Shown: positions 4,284 through 6,055 of the stretch, in pieces
Position numbering within the stretch: the stretch's first letter is position 1
Layout of the letters: each line of letters starts with the position of its first letter
Assembly (NCBI GenBank): GCA_047639315.1
Contig: JBLINQ010000230.1
Location: forward strand, 1-6,055
Reading direction: 5' to 3'
DNA: 6,055 bases
Source: S139-23 sp047639315
GTDB taxonomy: Bacteria; Planctomycetota; GCA-002687715; DRQF01
Made by a program: the position numbers and the translations under genes
Notes under the pieces: generated by a model
What the model was told of the DNA's origin: nothing
Database searches by the model: none
Seen by the model: only the letters and a program-made list of their open reading frames with translations

Positions 4284-5603
4284 ATGCCGACTCGACGCAA
4301 AAACGACACGGAAGTCTGCAGTTTCTGCGGCAAGAGTCGGCATCAGGTTAATAGCCTGATCTCCGGGCCTCCGGGCGTGAACATCTGCAATGAGTGCATC
4401 GACATCTGCACTACGATTCTCCACGAGGAGAATCGTAAGCAGGGATTGACCGATCCGGAATCTCCGGCATTGGTCAGTCATGACGTCCCCCGACCATCGG
4501 CGATCAAGGCTCACCTCGACGAATATGTCATCGGTCAGGAACACGCCAAACGGGTCCTTAGCGTATCGGTTCACAACCATTACAAGCGCCTCAATGCCCT
4601 TGATGACAGTGACAACGATGTCGACATTGAGAAGAGCAACGTCTTGCTCATCGGGCCAACAGGTTCCGGCAAGACTCTCCTCGCCAAGACTCTCGCTAAA
4701 TTCCTCGACGTGCCATTCGCAATTGCCGATGCCACGACGCTGACTGAGGCAGGATACGTTGGTGAAGACGTTGAAAACGTGTTGCTCAAGATGTTGCAAA
4801 ACGCCGACTTCGATCTCGAACGGGCACAGCGTGGCATCATCTTCATTGACGAACTCGACAAGATCGGACGGAGCTCAGGCAACGTTTCAATTACCCGAGA
4901 CGTTTCCGGTGAAGGTGTCCAACAAGCGTTGCTGAAAATGTTGGAAGGAACCACCGCCAACATTCCCCCACAAGGTGGACGCAAGCACCCCGAGCAACAG
5001 TACATCGCAATGGACACCACGCAGATCCTCTTCATCTGTGGTGGTACTTTTGTCGGCCTTCCCGACATCATCGCCAAGCGACTGGGCAAGACGCTCATAG
5101 GTTTCACGAAGGAAGATTCCAGCGAGAACCAACTGCTCTTGGACAGTTCAGATGAAGCAGCAAAATTGAAACTGCTGCACGAAGTCGATACCGACGATCT
5201 GGTTCAATATGGTGTGATTCCGGAAATGCTGGGTCGCCTACCAATCACAGCAGTCCTCGACGCTTTGAGTGTCGAAGATCTGGTTCAGGTGATGACGAAA
5301 CCACGCAACGCAATCATCCGTCAATATCAGCAGAATTTCGATATGGAGAACGCCACGCTGAGCTTCACTCCTGAAGCGCTGCAAGAGCTGGCGAAGCGAG
5401 CCCTTGCCAAAGAAACAGGCGTCCGCGCCATTCGTTCTTTGGTTGAAGAGTTGCTCTTAGACACCATGTTCAATCTTCCAGATATGAAGAGCGACGCTCC
5501 GAAGACTTTCGTTGTGACACAAGATAACGTCACTGGTCAAACTCCAGTGAAAGCGATCTCCCACCGTGGAAAGAAAAAGGCCAAGAGAAAGAACTCTGCC
5601 TAA
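4284..5603 (+). CDS. clpX: ClpX, ATP-dependent unfoldase of the ClpXP protease (439 aa)
   Basis: ClpX is a hexameric AAA+ unfoldase that recognises tagged or damaged proteins and threads them into ClpP. All family features are visible. The N-terminal zinc-binding domain has C12, C15, C35 and C38. Walker A is GPTGSGKT (124-131), pore-1 loop GYVG (157-160), Walker B IIFIDE (185-190), pore-2 region RDVSGEGVQQALLKMLEG (205-222) and RKH loop GRKHP (232-236). The ClpP-docking loop IGF is at 272-274, the arginine finger is R318 in PEMLGRLP, and sensor 2 is R381 in TGVRAIRS. The length is near the usual 420-425 plus a basic tail (SHRGKKKAKRKNSA). It is therefore expected to be fully active and to pair with the adjacent ClpP. 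The ribosome binding site is modest (AGGGA, 4269-4273, ten bases before the ATG), which suggests reliance on coupling from clpP. An 11-bp hairpin lies in the codons just after the zinc domain. Confidence 0.98.
   Translation: MPTRRKNDTEVCSFCGKSRHQVNSLISGPPGVNICNECIDICTTILHEENRKQGLTDPESPALVSHDVPRPSAIKAHLDEYVIGQEHAKRVLSVSVHNHYKRLNALDDSDNDVDIEKSNVLLIGPTGSGKTLLAKTLAKFLDVPFAIADATTLTEAGYVGEDVENVLLKMLQNADFDLERAQRGIIFIDELDKIGRSSGNVSITRDVSGEGVQQALLKMLEGTTANIPPQGGRKHPEQQYIAMDTTQILFICGGTFVGLPDIIAKRLGKTLIGFTKEDSSENQLLLDSSDEAAKLKLLHEVDTDDLVQYGVIPEMLGRLPITAVLDALSVEDLVQVMTKPRNAIIRQYQQNFDMENATLSFTPEALQELAKRALAKETGVRAIRSLVEELLLDTMFNLPDMKSDAPKTFVVTQDNVTGQTPVKAISHRGKKKAKRKNSA
4412..4437 (+). repeat. Perfect 11-bp hairpin with 4-base loop inside clpX
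   Basis: TACGATTCTCC (4412-4422) and GGAGAATCGTA (4427-4437) are perfect complements around the loop ACGA. It covers the codons for T44 to K52, right after the last zinc ligand (C38) and at the start of the linker to the AAA+ domain. The 3' arm contains a GGAG (4427-4430). No T-run follows, so it is not a terminator. A role in mRNA folding or translation pausing is only a possibility. Confidence 0.6.
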
Positions 5604-5630
5604 TCACGATGGACGGGCGAGTGCCTCGAA

Positions 5631-5636
5631 TATAGT
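5631..5636 (+). promoter_or_regulatory. Possible -10 element before rlmN
   Basis: TATAGT matches the TATAAT consensus at five of six positions and lies 21 bases before the rlmN ATG, so a transcript would have a leader of about 15 bases. No matching -35 is found at 16-18 bases upstream. The whole clpX-rlmN gap is 54 bases and contains no terminator-like stem with a T-run, so read-through from clpX is equally possible. Confidence 0.2.
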
Positions 5637-5657
5637 CCCCACTTCGGTCTTCATGCG

Positions 5658-6055
5658 ATGAACAAGCCCAAATCAAATCCACCACGTCTCTCAGACCTCA
5701 CACAAGCTGCCCTCCAAGACGTCACGAAGGAAGCTGGACAACCAGCTTACAGAGCTGCGCAGGTCTGGCAGTGGATGTCTCAACGTGGTGTCTTCGATTT
5801 GGCTGAGATGAAGAATGTGCCGGCCAAATTACGAACTTATTTGGCTAAGAGATTCCCGGCCAAACCTCTACAAGTCACGCATAGTTCGCTCGCCAATGAC
5901 GGCACAGAAAAAGTGCTGTTCACATTGGCCGATGGTAAATTCATCGAATCCGTTTTGATTCCAGCAGAGAGAAGAACAACGGTCTGCCTTTCCTCCCAAG
6001 TCGGTTGCGCCGTTGGCTGTCATTTCTGCGCCAGTGGCATTGGTGGTGGCAAACG
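5658..6055 (+). CDS. rlmN: RlmN, dual-specificity 23S rRNA/tRNA adenine-C2 methyltransferase, 5' part
   Basis: RlmN is a radical-SAM enzyme that methylates C2 of A2503 in 23S rRNA and of A37 in some tRNAs, improving decoding accuracy. The gene runs off the window: 132 codons are visible of roughly 350-400. The frame is open from 5658 to the end. The N-terminal accessory domain shows PAYRAAQVWQWM (29-40) and VPAKLRTYL (54-62). Then follow FIESVLIP (95-102), RTTVCLSSQVGC (106-117) and the radical-SAM motif Cx3Cx2C: C117, C121 and C124 in CAVGCHFC. The SSQVGC context marks RlmN (or its relative Cfr). CASG after the last cysteine replaces the CATG of proteobacteria. The far C-terminal catalytic cysteine is outside the window. 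Cfr is an alternative but unlikely, given the chromosomal housekeeping context. The start has no strong ribosome binding site; it overlaps a two-codon reading frame ATG-CGA-TGA (5653-5661). It may be cotranscribed with clpX, 54 bases upstream. Confidence 0.93.
   Translation, partial: MNKPKSNPPRLSDLTQAALQDVTKEAGQPAYRAAQVWQWMSQRGVFDLAEMKNVPAKLRTYLAKRFPAKPLQVTHSSLANDGTEKVLFTLADGKFIESVLIPAERRTTVCLSSQVGCAVGCHFCASGIGGGK

Noticed and set aside
4257..4799. 180-codon minus-strand open frame across the start of clpX
   Set aside because: It overlaps the zinc-binding and Walker A regions of a certain gene, has no recognisable motif, and is best explained as a shadow.
5530..5550. 7-bp hairpin TCACTGG/CCAGTGA near the end of clpX, considered as terminator
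   Set aside because: It lies about 50 bases before the stop codon, has no T-run, and stems of this size are expected several times per window by chance.

Overview
The window looks like ordinary bacterial chromosome of medium G+C, holding a proteostasis operon (tig-clpP-clpX-rlmN) next to two accessory genes of unknown role. The organism cannot be fixed from this sequence. Three hints point to a planctomycete-like (PVC) or myxobacterium-like lineage: a protein resembling the region 2 of large ECF-type sigma factors common in those groups, a double-CxxC protein reminiscent of myxobacterial double-CXXCG (SitI6-like) proteins, and the CASG (not CATG) form after the radical-SAM cysteines of RlmN. 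This placement is inference.

Layout. Positions 1-1024 hold two minus-strand genes that overlap by ATGA. A 315-residue protein has a weak sigma-70 region 2-like core, and it is followed by a gene of which only the first 26 codons are visible. A 193-base divergent region (1025-1217) carries short repeats and a dyad next to a strong ribosome binding site. Positions 1218-2030 encode a 270-residue plus-strand protein with two CxxC pairs and an internal duplication. After a 138-base gap with a plausible promoter and a leader hairpin comes tig (2169-3485). A structured 178-base gap leads to clpP (3664-4263), then after only 20 bases clpX (4284-5603), then after 54 bases the 5' part of rlmN (5658 to the window end).

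How the genes work together. Trigger factor meets nascent chains at the ribosome exit tunnel. ClpX unfolds proteins and feeds them to the ClpP peptidase. RlmN modifies 23S rRNA and tRNA, so its link to the cluster is through translation quality. No terminator with a T-run is seen anywhere in tig-clpP-clpX-rlmN, so read-through is plausible. tig appears to have lost the FKBP active-site signature of its PPIase domain, while ClpP and ClpX have all expected catalytic residues.

No RNA genes, insertion sequences, CRISPR arrays or integration sites were recognised. The least explained items are the duplicated double-CxxC protein, the sigma-like protein with its overlapping partner, a perfect 11-bp hairpin inside clpX, and the nested inverted repeats between tig and clpP. 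I see no strong evidence for a wholly new system here.
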